This document shows positions 1-10,354 of a stretch of 64,000 nt of DNA, one piece after another. Below the pieces are notes generated by a model. The model worked only from the letters and a program-made list of their open reading frames with translations, did no database searches and had not been told where the DNA came from. Source of the stretch: Poa pratensis (lineage: Eukaryota; Streptophyta; Magnoliopsida; Poales; Poaceae); NCBI GenBank assembly GCA_947311845.1, contig CAMZMU010000071.1, positions 23,969,236 through 24,033,235 of the forward strand, in the 5' to 3' direction. Each line of letters opens with the position of its first letter. Within the stretch, counting starts at the first letter, position 1. The position numbers and the translations under genes are program-made.

Positions 1-677
1 GGTACAAATACACCAGGACCTGCTGCACCTTCGAACCACCGACGCCGTCGCCGGAGGGGAAGACGCCAGGCCGCCCGCTTACCCCAGACAAGAAGCACCT
101 CCACATGTGAAGAAGACCGCAGAAGTTGTCCGCCGTCAGACGCCGGAACCGAGCACGATGAACGGATACGGCCATGGCGCTTCCCATCTCCGGTCCGGAA
201 GCAGACGCCGAAGAATCTGCACAGCCGCACCGTCGTCGCCAATCTCCAACCGGAGCTGCACACACGACACCACACCCGCCTCCCCCTCGCCACCACGGTC
301 GGCCAGGGAAACCGGCGAAAGGCACCGGCAACTCCAACTCCAACACAACCCCCAGAAGCTCCACGGAGAGGCCGGAGCAGACCTCACCGCCACGAAGACG
401 GAGCACACGGGACAAAAGGCCAAAAGCGAAGTCGTCACCTCCGCCGCCACGACCTCGCCCAAGCGACCAAAACCCGCCAAATCCGAAGATCGACGAGCAC
501 GAAACGCCGGCAGCGCGACGGCGACGCCACAGAGGACGAAGCCGAGGAGGAAGACGTGCACCAACACCTTATTCCACAGACGCAACGCCGGCTCCACCCC
601 ACCGCCGCCACCGGGAAGACCTAAACTACCCTGTACACACCTCAGGCACAGATCCAGGTGCTATAAATGACAATTTT
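1..677 (-). mobile_element. 3' remnant of a LINE-type retro-insertion, copy A
   Basis: This is the same GC-rich retro-insertion seen whole at 3725-4432, cut by the window edge. Its far end is followed at 662-677 by TATAAATGACAATTTT, exactly the target site sequence found at 3709-3724, so the insertion predates the duplication. Open frames on both strands here come from high GC content and resemble no known domain. It is most likely the 3' untranslated part of a LINE. Confidence 0.6.
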
Positions 678-678
678 A

Positions 679-1650
679 TTCAGTAAGAACATGGACATGT
701 GGTAAGAACCCAAACTGGAAAGACTATAATTAACAAGGGCGACTCTCCCCTAGATAAGTAGCATTCTCTTTCTAAGCATTAAGCTTTCTGTACAAATTCG
801 GTATCGATAAAACCCCGTTCAACATTTTCAAGGTCGTAAAACTCATAGGCACCACTAAAACATTATGGGTAAGGTTCCAAATTGAAATTCAGGCATGGAG
901 GAGTAGAATCATAAATGGAATTCTACCTTCCAATAAGGAAAACTTCTCTTTAATGACGCTGACCTTCAAGCCAGATGCTAACTTAAACATATAAAGCAAC
1001 AACTTCAAATTAGAGCTTTTAAGGGCCAACTGATACATAAATCCGTATAACCAACATAATTCATTATACCGACACCTTTTTGTACTAAATCAAAGTCAAA
1101 ACCCAAGAACAAATGATTAGATTGAGCTTTAAGAACCATCTAGTTAAACATTTGGCAGCTAAGTTGAATTGAACTCGATAAGGGCGAGGTATCATTGTCT
1201 CATTCATTTGGAGCTCTCGAAATAGGGGCCTAACTGGTTATTTAGCTTAACGAAGAAGTACAATCATAGATAAAAAATTATCCAATTGCACCAAGATTCA
1301 AAAAAGCCTCTACATCTATGGCAACTTAGTAAAAAATCCAATCAATCTTGTAATACGCCTTCTAGAAACCCAACTTTAAAATTACTTCACTTGTTTTTTC
1401 ACATGAGCATGATGCATAATCTCATGAAGCGATGACATGCCATCCGTAACATTTCTGTTTCTCTATAGAAGTATTTTGGTTACACTAATTAGCTTTGTAG
1501 CATAAAGTTCTAGTCTGGGTCAAAGTTTAGGTAATCCATGTACATATGCACATCTGCAAGCATATAGGTCTACATTGACTAAAATTTTCAGTACTGGAAA
1601 ACCTTTGAAGCAGAGTAGTGATACCAAAATTCAATCTTTTAAAACCTGAG
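679..1650 (-). pseudogene. Decayed LINE reverse transcriptase segment, copy A
   Basis: This is the counterpart of 4450-5420. On the minus strand it corresponds to the part of LINE reverse transcriptase that follows the catalytic core (FKLASGLKV-like motif in copy B). In copy A one base is missing from the T run near 827 relative to copy B, which breaks the frame, and several stops occur. Nothing here is translatable. Confidence 0.5.
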
Positions 1651-1884
1651 TCACGGTAGGGAAAGCAACAAACAGATGAATGGTATCAAATTTGACAATG
1701 TATTAAAAATATTAAAATAATTCAATGGAAATATTATCAGACCAGATGGTATGTTAACTTCCATAGAGAATATTATCAAGCCAGATGGTATCTCCACTTC
1801 ACTAGAAGTTCTAAACCAACCATTCTTATCTTCGTCAATGAAAGTTTTACTAGTACTCCAAGAAGCAAATCGGAGCGGGTCCAA

Positions 1885-2674
1885 ACAAGTTTTCCTAGGA
1901 ATTCCTATGTGTATATGTGTATTTGTAAGCGTGTACTTCTCTACCTTGTTTTTTCAAAAAAATAAATATATAATGAGTATGTTTTGTTAAAAAAAAATCA
2001 ATTGAGCGAAGGGACTCCTCATTTTTGTAACTTAAACACGAGTATAAGAAATGTTTGACCGTTGCAGCGTGAAAAATAGTGGAGACTACCGGATATTCAC
2101 AACGGGTAGTACGTGCAGATGCACCTACTACCCAAAAAACATTTTTCAAAATGTCAAAAAATTCAAAATAAAAATTTCGCATGTAGTTCAAGACGTATTA
2201 TGTTAGCACGAAAAGTTACGGGAAGAAAAAAATATTTTTTGCAACCTGTGCAAAAAAGACAAATTCGGACGCACGAAAATGTCTTTATACGTGTCAGATT
2301 TTTGTCTTTTTTGTACAGCTCACACAAAATGTTTTTTCACCATGCCATTTTTTGTGCTAACACATAGTGTTCTAATGTATATCCGAATTTTTTTCTAATT
2401 TTTTTGACATTTTAAAAAAAAACTAACTTTTTTTTTACATAATGGGTACATCTAGACCCTAGAGCCAAATCGCCGCCTTGGAGACTACCCACTATTTATC
2501 TGTTTCACGGTTTTGGCGAGAGAGTAAAATGATGCATACGTGCCACCCGCGGTGAGAGAGTGGGGCCACGCTCGTGATCAGGTCCCAGGAGCGAAACATC
2601 TACATCACACCTAGCATAGCAGTGCAGCCTTTTGCAGCATTGCCGCTGTCGAACGCTAGGATTGATTGATTATC
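1885..2674. other. AT-rich non-coding part of the duplicated block
   Basis: No gene is recognisable. The stretch has long A and T runs and a short inverted motif, GGGTAG...CTACCC, near 2105-2133. TAGTGG-AGACTACC near 2079 and its near-reverse AGACTACCCACTATTTA near 2482 suggest a small non-autonomous DNA element of about 400 bp, but the ends are not clean enough to classify. The same stretch recurs at 5657-6443, where copy B carries about ten extra bases (near 6269-6278). Confidence 0.4.
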
Positions 2675-3708
2675 TAAGTTGAGGGCGTGGGCTGGACGTG
2701 CCGGACACAAAACTAGGTCACGCCGGACCGAATTCGCGTTTAGACGCCGCGAGTGAGCGCGATTTTATGTCCGGCACGCCCCAAACGGCTTTGGGCAGCC
2801 GTTTGGACGCCCCGACTGGAGATGCTGATTTCGAATAGCATGCTTATCGAAAGTCAGCTTTATTTATTATGTTCCAGGTGACCCGACAAATAGCAACTAT
2901 ACCTACCATACGAAACTCGTCACCAAAAGGTAACAAATCATGGCACCAGTCATGCCAGAGAGAAATTTTGGTCGGTAATTAGTTCCCATAACCTTCCCTC
3001 ACAACTCTCCAAACAACTTGCCAGAGACATGACATTGTAAAGAAAAAATGTTGAGCAGTTCAACCTAGTCACAGATAGAGTAGACCCCAACAAATTTCTC
3101 TTCCTTGTATTTTCTCTATTTAGCGCAATAGTTTGGAAAACTTGCCACATGATGTTTTTTAAGAGGGATTTGCGTTATCCACATTCATTTGTTATGACTA
3201 CTAGCCAAATGTTTCTCCATCCACTTCTATGCAAATTTAGTAGCGAACCAACCAATTTACTCAAGGACCAGGTTATCTCATCAGATTTCTCAACAATATG
3301 CAAGGAATTAACCTTGTGAATAACCTTATTCCATTGGACAAGCAAATTACAATGCAAGTTCATTCAAAAGGGGTGTGGGATTTTTTTTTTCAACAACACA
3401 TTGAACACCACAATCCCCTCTTGGTAGAAAAAAAACAGAGAAGGAAATTGGCCACATAAAAGTAAACTATTAGCCAGGTCATTCTCATGACGAAGAGTAA
3501 TTTTTCTCTTAGAAAAATAAATATATTTAACTTTCATAATGGCTTTCCAACAAGCAATGGTTTTACCACGCACATACCTGGCATTCATAGTTATCTGCCA
3601 ACGGCCAGCTTGACTACCTATGTACACACTCTGCCACATTTCACAACATTATAACCTCTTTAATTTCCTTTTCATGCCAAAAGAATCTCCTCATGTGCTT
3701 ATCCATTT
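2675..3708 (-). pseudogene. Decayed LINE C-terminal region
   Basis: From about 2860 to 3640 the minus strand carries fragments resembling the C-terminal half of a plant LINE ORF2. These include a KYIYFSKRKITLRHEN-like stretch near 3500, matching the region that precedes the zinc-finger domain, and a degenerate zinc-finger-like area near 3000-3140. Frames are broken throughout. With the reverse transcriptase remnant at 4450-5420 the order fits one minus-strand LINE interrupted by the later retro-insertion at 3725-4432. The first 150 bases are GC-rich and unclassified. Confidence 0.4.
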
Positions 3709-4448
3709 TATAAATGACAATTTTTTTTTTTGAACACACAACCTTGTATTAAAATTACAGGAAAAACAAAGGTACAAATACACCAGGACCTGCTGCACCT
3801 TCGAACCACCGACGCCGTCGCCGGAGGGGAAAACGCCAGGCCGCCCGCTTACCCCAGACAAGAAGCACCTCCACATGTGAAGAAGACCGCAGAAGCTGTC
3901 CGCCGTCAGACGCCGGAACCGAGCACGATGAACGGATACGGCCATGGCGCTTCCCATCTCCGGTCCGGAAGCAGACGCCGAAGAATCTGCACAGCCGCAC
4001 CGTCGTCGCCAATCTCCAACCGGAGCTGCACACACAACACCTCACCCGCCTCCCCCCTCGCCACCACGGTCGGCCAGGGAAACCGGCGAAAGGCACCGGC
4101 AACTCCAACTCCAACACAACCCCCAGAAGCTCCACGGAGAGGCCGGAGCAGACCTCACCGCCGCGAAGACGGAGCACAGGGGACAAAAGGCCAAAAGCGA
4201 AGTCGTCACCTCCGCCGCCACGACCTCGCCCAAGCGACCAAAACCCGCCAAATCCGAAGATCGACGAGCACGAAACGCCGGCAGCGCGACGGCGACGCCG
4301 CAGAGGACGAAGCCGAGGAGGAAGACGCGCACCAGCACCTTATTCCACAGACGCAACGCCGGCTCCACCCCACCGCCGCCACCGGGAAGACCTAAACTAC
4401 CCGGTACACACCTCAGGCACAGATCCAGGTGCTATAAATGGCAATTTT
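3709..4448 (-). mobile_element. 5'-truncated LINE insertion with 16-bp TSD
   Basis: The TSD TATAAATGACAATTTT lies at 3709-3724 and reappears with one change (TATAAATGGCAATTTT) at 4433-4448. The left copy runs into a T11 tract (3721-3731), which is a poly(A) tail read on the minus strand, preceded on that strand by TTTTAATACAAGGTTGTGT, a LINE-like 3' end. The body of about 700 bp is GC-rich and has no reverse transcriptase motif, so it is a 3' untranslated region or a non-autonomous partner. Its target was the decayed LINE now flanking it. Confidence 0.75.
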
Positions 4449-6443
4449 ATTCAGTAAGAACATGGACATGTGGTAAGAACCCAAACTGGAAAGACTATAA
4501 TTAACAAGGGCAACTCTCCCCTAGATAAGCAGCATTCTCTTTCTAAGCATTAAGCTTTCTGTACAAATTCGGTATCGATAAAACCCCGTTCAACATTTTT
4601 CAAGGTCGTAAAACTCATAGGCACCACTAAAACATTATGAGTAAGGTTCCAAATTGAAATTCGGGCATGGAGGAGTAGAATCATAAATGGAATTCTACCT
4701 TCCAATAAGGAAAACTTCTCTTTAAAGACGCTGACCTTCAAGCCAGACGCTAACTTAAACATATAAAGCAACAACTTCAAATTAGAGCTTTTAAGGGCCA
4801 ACTGATACATAAATCCGTATAACCAACATAATTCATTATACCGACACCTTTTTGAACTAAATCAAAGTCAAAACCCAAGAACAAATGATTAGATTGAGCT
4901 TTAAGAACCATCTAGTTAAGCATTTGACATCTAAGTTGAATTGAACTCGATAAGGGCGAGGTATCATTGTCTCACTCATTTGGAGCTCTGGAAATAGGGG
5001 CCTAACTGGTTATTTAGCTTAACGAAGAAGTACAATCATAGATAAAAAATTATCCAATTGCACCAAGATTCAAAAAAGCCTCTACATCTATGGCAACTTA
5101 GTAAAAAATCCAATCAATCTTGTAATACGCCTTCTAGAAACCCAACTTTAAAATTACTTCACTTGTTTTTTCACATGAGCATGATGCATAATCTCATGAA
5201 GCGATGGCATGCCATCCGTAACATTTCTGTTTCTCTATAGAAGTATTTTGGTTACACTAATTAGCTTTGTAGCATAAAGTTCTAGTCTGGGTCAAAGTTT
5301 AGGTAATCCATGTACATATGCACATCTGCAAGCATATAGGTCTACATTGACTAAAATTTTCAGCACAGGAAAACCTTTGAAGCAGAGTAGTGATACCAAA
5401 ATTCAATCTTTTAAAACCTGAGTCACGGTAGGGAAAGCAACAAACAGATGAATGGTATCAAATTTGACAATGTCTTAAAAATATTAAAATAATTCAATGG
5501 AAATATTATCAGACCAGATGGTATGTTAACTTCCATAGAGAATATTATCAAGCCAGATGGTATCTCCACTTCACTAGAAGTTCTAAACCAACCATTCTTA
5601 TCTTCGTCAATGAAAGTTTTACTAGTACTCCAAGAAGCAAATCGGAGCGGGTCCAAACAAGTTTTCCTAGGAATTCCTATGTGTATATGTGTATTTGTAA
5701 GCGTGTACTTCTCTACCTTGTTTTTTCAAAAAAATAAATATATAATGAGTATGTTTTGTTAAAAAAAATCAATTGATCGAAGGGACTCCTCATTTTTGTA
5801 ACTTAAACACGAGTATAAGAAATGTTTGACCGTTGCAGCGTGAAAAATAGTGGAGACTACCGGATATTCACAACGGGTAGTACGTGCAGATGCACCTACT
5901 ACCCAAAAAACATTTTTTCAAAATGTCAAAAAATTCAAAATAAAAATTTCGCATGTAGTTTAAGACGTATTATGTTAGCACGAAAAGTTACGGGAAGAAA
6001 AAAATATTTTTCGCAACCTGTGCAAAAAAGGCAAATTCGGACGCACGAAAATGTCTTTATACGTGTCAGATTTTTGTCTTTTTTGTACAGCTCACACAAA
6101 ATGTTTTTTCACCATGCCATTTTTTGTGCTAACACATAGTGTTCTAATGTATATCCGAATTTTTTTTGACATTTTAAAAAAAACTAACTTTTTTTTACAT
6201 AATGGGTACATCTAGACCCTAGAGCCAAATCGCCGCCTTGGAGACTACCCACTATTTATCTGTTTCACAATACAAAGGGTTTTGGCGAGAGAGTAAAATG
6301 ATGCATACGTGCCACCCGCGGTGAGAGAGTGGGGCCACGCTCGTGATCAGGTCCCAGGAGCGAAACATCTACAGCACACCTAGCATAGCAGTGCAGCCTT
6401 TCGCAGCATTGCCGCTGTCGAACGCTAGGATTGATTGATTATC
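3771..6443. repeat. Copy B of the tandem segmental duplication
   Basis: This is the direct copy of 1-2674. It includes the GC-rich retro-insertion, the decayed LINE reverse transcriptase and the AT-rich tail. By eye the copies differ at only a small percentage of positions, including single-base indels in homopolymers and about ten extra bases near 6269-6278. Downstream of 6443 the sequence is unrelated to the DNA after 2674. Confidence 0.9.
4450..5420 (-). pseudogene. Decayed LINE reverse transcriptase segment, copy B
   Basis: The minus-strand frame 4810-4550 has the stretch LLLYMFKLASGLKV followed by VPMSFTTLKNVERGF. This matches the pattern of plant LINE reverse transcriptase after its catalytic motif, in which a 'SGL K(I/V)N' segment is followed by 'P(M/L)...L'. 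The remaining 600 bp upstream on that strand has stops in all frames. It is the 5' continuation of the C-terminal remnant at 2860-3640. Confidence 0.5.
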
Positions 6444-6735
6444 CATGTAGGCTGACGTTTCTCATCTTACATCCCGAGCTTTTTTTGTTAAAAAGAGAGT
6501 ACACACAACAAACTTTTATTATCCGATCTCAGCTGCTGCACAGTATCTTGATTCTTTTATTTTCATGAACAATTATATGTATTTAAAACTATGCAATATG
6601 ATTTTGTTCTGCACATTTTAGATTGTTGTCTTTATTTGAGTGGAAAACTGGTTTAAATTTTATTGAAAGCGTCTATTGGGAAGGGCCGGTGGGACGAGAC
6701 GCTCCCAGTAGGATGACAATTTATACCGGCGCTCC
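6444..6735. other. Spacer with no recognised gene
   Basis: AT-rich sequence with no coding signal. GCTCCCAGTA occurs twice near its right end (6701-6710 and 6731-6740), and a variant, GCTCCCAATA, lies just beyond the hAT right end (7834-7843). Confidence 0.4.
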
Positions 6736-7049
6736 CAGTAGCGGATCTAGGATTTTTCCATTGGGTATGTGGTATGCCGCACCAAGTTTTCTAGCCATTT
6801 CGATAAAATTTATTTACCAATTTGATAAATAATTGTAAATTTACATTGTAATATGGTATAAAAGCAATAAATAATCTGTAACTGAAATAGTAAGTACGAA
6901 AGTTACATAAATTGCCATACAAGTAGTTAAAACCCCATACTAATAAGCCTGAAATGTGCATAAAAGAAACTTACAATACTACTTTTTTTTACTTGTCTTG
7001 CTTACACCTCGTTAAGGACATGAAATTCTTCATTATTTTATCGTCATCC

Positions 7050-7480
7050 ACCTCGAATTAACTTTGTTTTCGTAGAAAAGAAACGATTTCAAAACTTGTC
7101 GTCGCCATGGGTAGAACCAATACCAATTTCACAATCAAGTAAACCATATCACACACTTCATGCCTCCTTATTTTAACAAGTTTAACTCAGAGGTCAACAA
7201 GATTTTCTAGACCTTGAAAGCTTTCATCTTGTCTCATGTCATCAATGTAATTATCATGTTGCAATTCAAGGTTTAGCAAATAATTGTCCGGGATATCATT
7301 AGGGTAGAACGCATCTAGTCTGCGTACCTTCTCTGGATCAAAACAAGCAAATGAATTTGAATGATTTAAGGCCGACATATAAGACAATAACTCCATATTA
7401 ATCTCATCAAACTATTTACCAAGCTCTTGAATAATTTTATCGATGACACCAATATATACTTCTCTTCTAAAGTGGTCATA
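7050..7480 (-). pseudogene. hAT-type transposase fragment
   Basis: The minus-strand frame 7396-7187 (MELLSYMSALNHSNSF... QHDNYIDDMRQDESF...LENLVDL) matches the C-terminal region of plant hAT transposases of the zinc-finger MYM/TTF-type group. In those proteins a 'MSALNPSNSF' segment is followed by 'LELQLDNYIDDMR' and then the dimerisation region. Homology extends on both sides (IIQELGK upstream; VCDMVYLIVKLVLVLPMAT downstream), but stop codons interrupt it just after LVDL and near 7085. It is a dead remnant of the surrounding element. Confidence 0.7.
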
Positions 7481-7648
7481 TCATTTGTTTGGTTTCTGAA
7501 ATGGGTTCTGCCTTTTTTTTTACTAGGCCCCATGCTGCACGCACGATTTCAGCTGACCAGTTTTTTTTGTTCTTACTTCTTACTACTACACTACGTCAGC
7601 AGTCAGCACGCTGCACTGGGCTGAGCAATTTTGCAACGATCGATCGTA

Positions 7649-7736
7649 CTCCCTCCGTATCTATTGATCTAAAACATGTCTAGATACATATGTTTGGTAA
7701 GTAGGTAGAGTGACTTATATTTTAATACGGAGGGAC
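7649..7736. mobile_element. Stowaway MITE (88 bp)
   Basis: It begins CTCCCTCCGT (7649-7658) and ends ACGGAGGGAC (7727-7736), flanked by TA on both sides (7647-7648 and 7737-7738). These are the termini and dinucleotide target of the Stowaway/Mariner superfamily. It is inserted in the hAT remnant. Confidence 0.9.
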
Positions 7737-7833
7737 TACTTTTTTCCCCTATACTACTGGTAGTACATGACTGCATGGCTCGACTGTAGGGTATGACAGT
7801 GCATAACCGGCATACCATGTGGCTCCGCCATTG

Positions 7834-8998
7834 GCTCCCAATAGCACTTATCTAGCACCGTTGTAGTAGGCTCTATTGGTTGTGATGGTGAAGATGCTCT
7901 CACTCGTCGCGATTCACGTCCCATTAGAAAATGATCGGGTGGCTAGTGCGAGGCCGGCGACCGACGAGGAAACACAAATGATGGAAGGTAGTCAGGCGAG
8001 CGGGGAGGATGTCACTCGCCGTCCAAGTCCAAGAGACAGGAGACAGGGGACCTGCAGCCGTCCTGCCGAGAAAGTGAGAGCACGCCTGTCTCCAGCCTAC
8101 CGCAGCCTCGTCTTCGTAGATACGAGGTTGGGTATCATTCATACTTCTCTCATCACACAATTCAGCAATTTTGCTCAAGAAAAGGGTGATGCATCTGAAG
8201 TTCTGAACCAACTATTGGGTTCCAGAGAGTGCGCAGCTATGTGCATGCGGTGTTTTTTTTACTGAAGTGTCTATGCTGATGGTACAGAGAAAAGAAGGAA
8301 CGCATCACATAGGGACAGTCCAGTATGTAGGAGCAAGGATCTTCTCGAGGTTATTTCCGTGCATCATTCATATCGTCGATCTGCTCCGAGTGCAGTTTCA
8401 AGCTACTGGTATGGCGTATGAGCACCATGTCATGTGCGTGCGAGCGCCCAGGATGTACGCGAGAGTAGCAGTGTTCCACCAAGGACTGCCTACGCCTCGT
8501 GAGGCGGGTCCGGGCGGTTTCCTCGCCGGATATGAGATGAGTGGGGCGTCCTGGGCGGTCCCCTCGTGAGATGTCGGCGCCGGAATGGCGCTGGGGCTGA
8601 GGTGCAACCGCAGCGCCAGCGGGGCGGGCTTGGCACTTGAGTAGCATGGATCGATTGTTTCGGTAAGAAGAGTACTGTTTCCGTAATCTCGCGCTTATGG
8701 TTATGGACGTGGTTAGCCCGGCATGGCTTGCCTTTTTGCCTGTTGCGTTTGTTAGGCTAGCGGCCAGGCCAGCCACATTATTAATTCGCTGTTCGTCTGT
8801 GTTGTGCCGGAACAGTCGGTCATGGACGAGCACGCATCCACCGCAAGCCAACATTTGCCCGTGCCGTGACGCCGGCGTGTTGAGAGTTGAGACAGGAGAG
8901 CGAGTCGTGCGTGCGTGAGGGCGTACACATGGAGGAAGGCCGGTGACGGAGGAGGCGATCGACAAAGGCACAAAATGGCGGTGGCGAAGAACAAAAAT
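7834..8998. other. Low-copy spacer upstream of tRNA-Glu
   Basis: Mixed-composition sequence with several open frames of up to about 230 codons. None shows a recognisable domain, and the longest, on the minus strand, runs through the tRNA gene. No repeat or element ends were seen. It may contain part of an unrecognised gene, but nothing in it supports a call. Confidence 0.3.
8993..8997 (-). terminator. RNA polymerase III T-run terminator of tRNA-Glu
   Basis: AAAAA on the plus strand is TTTTT on the transcribed strand, one base beyond the tRNA 3' end. That is the standard polymerase III stop signal. Confidence 0.75.
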
Positions 8999-9070
8999 TC
9001 CGTCGCCGGGACTTGAACCCGGGTCTCTCGGGTGAGAGCCGAGTATCCTAACCACCTAGACTACGACGGA
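8999..9070 (-). tRNA. tRNA-Glu (anticodon CTC)
   Basis: Read on the minus strand, the 72-nt sequence starts TCCGTCGTAGTCTAGG and ends CCCGGCGACGGA. The seven-base acceptor strands TCCGTCG and CGACGGA pair. The anticodon stem-loop is CTCGG-CTCTCAC-CCGAG with anticodon CTC. The T arm contains GGTTCAAGTCC, an intact polymerase III B box, and the D arm contains the A-box region TAGTCTAGGTGG. A T5 terminator follows at once. There is no intron and CCA is not encoded, as expected for a nuclear gene. It decodes GAG. Confidence 0.95.
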
Positions 9071-10050
9071 GCTTTTGCTGAAACTATTGACGCCCTGTTA
9101 CTGTAGCAACAGAATTATCCGAGGCAAACATGAAGACAGATCTGCTGTACTCTGAGGGAGGCTCTCGATCCACTAAGATTGCCACGACTACAACTCAATG
9201 CGCAACACTGAAAGCAGGGTACCGGCGCCGAAGTCGTTACCAGATCAGAGCGCAAGCAACTACAGGCTCCTGCCATCGCCCGCCGCCGCCGCACGAGGCA
9301 GCCCACCGGAGTTTTTCTTCTTCACTGCGAAAAGAGGGAAAAGAAAAAATATAGGAGTTTACAGGAGGGGGCTTCCCTTCCCATATTGGAGTTGTTCGAG
9401 CGATGCGATGGATAATGGAGACGGTCGTATTCGGACTATTGTCCTGGGCCAGGCCTGTTATGAGAAACCTCGAGCCGGATTGTTGTTTCGTTGTAAAAAA
9501 ACGCTTCCGTCAGGAGACAGAGCGTCTCTACTCTAGGGTGTGAGATACTCCGGTACTTCCTAATTTCAAAAATATAATCGTGGAAGTCACGAAATTCCAA
9601 GAAAAATCACGAAATAGATAGAATATGTATAAATCATGTCGGAAACACAATTCCAAAAAATTAACACAAAAACAATTGTCAACACAAACCCACGAACATA
9701 TTTTTCTTTAGGGTCCGACTAGTGCAATTCTCAGTCAGCTGATGTCATACACGTTTATTTGCAAGAATAAAGCCGATCGATCGTAACCAGCTATCGCTTT
9801 GGTTTTTCTAAGTGAATGTCCCGATCGCTTGCTTGGGCCCTCTGCTGGGCCTTTTGCTATACGTTGATTATTGGTTGATTTTATTTGTATAAGTACTAGA
9901 CAGCTCACGTACTTTCGTAAAAAAAAGGTACATCTCAGGTACAGCTTATGTTCAGAAGGGGGAAAAAACTAACGTAGAGCTATCTTTTTTTCTGTAACGC
10001 GTAAAAAGTCACTCAACAAAAAAACATGATACACACAAAAATAATCCAGC
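9071..10050. other. Spacer with no recognised gene
   Basis: A GC-moderate part (9071-9540) and an AT-rich part (9541-10050). No domains, element ends or RNA genes were recognised. ATTCTCAG(T)CAGCTGA near 9730 resembles the palindromic ATTCTCAGCTAGCTGAGAAT near 13910, so the two may be ends of one larger host element holding the minisatellite. Confidence 0.3.
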
Positions 10051-10055
10051 TGAAA

Positions 10056-10349
10056 CTGAATTTTTTCAGTTGTTGCCTGGCTTGTAACTGTCATTTTTTT
10101 AGTTGCAACTGGACTTGTAAGTGGAAAAAAACTCAGTTGCAACTCGAATTGCAACTACAAAAATCTCAGTTTCAACTCGACCTGCAACTGGGGAAAAACA
10201 CATTTTCAACTAGACTTGCAACTACAAAAAAAATTAGTTGCAACCGGGACTTGCAACTGAAAATAAACTCAGTTGCAGCTTGACTTGCAACTATAAAATT
10301 CTCAGTTGCAACCGGACTTGCAAGTGGGAAAAAACTCAGTTTCAACTCG
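10056..10349. repeat. Hairpin minisatellite, left half
   Basis: About nine tandem units of roughly 33 bp. The core is CAGTTGCAA-N6-TTGCAACTG, in which the outer nonamers are reverse complements, followed by an A-rich spacer. Spacers tend to alternate between an ACAAAATTC type and a GGGAAAAAAC type, giving a dimer of about 67 bp. The array is cut at 10354 by the element 10355-13069 and resumes at 13070. Confidence 0.85.
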
Positions 10350-10354
10350 ACGTG

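Larger units (their letters stand above)
1..2674. repeat. Copy A of a 3.77-kb tandem segmental duplication
   Basis: Bases 1-2674 match 3771-6443 almost base for base, with scattered substitutions and small indels. The similarity stops abruptly at 2674/6443, where copy A continues TAAGTTGAGG and copy B continues CATGTAGGCT. Copy A runs off the left edge, so its true start is unseen. The two copies are direct and 3.77 kb apart, with 2675-3770 lying between them, which fits tandem duplication of a block larger than the shared part. Neither end has TG...CA termini or a clear TSD, so they are not treated as LTRs. Confidence 0.9.
6736..7833 (-). mobile_element. Decayed hAT transposon
   Basis: The left end CAGTAGCGGATCTAGGA (6736) and the reverse complement of the right end, CAATGGCGGAGCCAC (ending 7833), resemble the CAGTGGCGGAGCC termini of grass hAT elements. 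Just inside, GTGGTATGCCG (left) is mirrored by CGGCATACCAT (right). The interior holds a recognisable piece of hAT transposase on the minus strand. The 8-bp TSD is not clean: GCTCCC is shared by both flanks but the rest differs. A Stowaway MITE sits inside at 7649-7736. Confidence 0.65.

Noticed and set aside
1..6443. The two long direct copies as LTRs of one retrotransposon
   Set aside because: No TG...CA termini, primer site or TSD was found, and the sequence between them is a decayed LINE that is continuous with the copies. A tandem duplication explains it better.
8351..9055. 234-codon minus-strand frame
   Set aside because: It starts inside the tRNA-Glu gene and shows no recognisable domain or consistent codon use.
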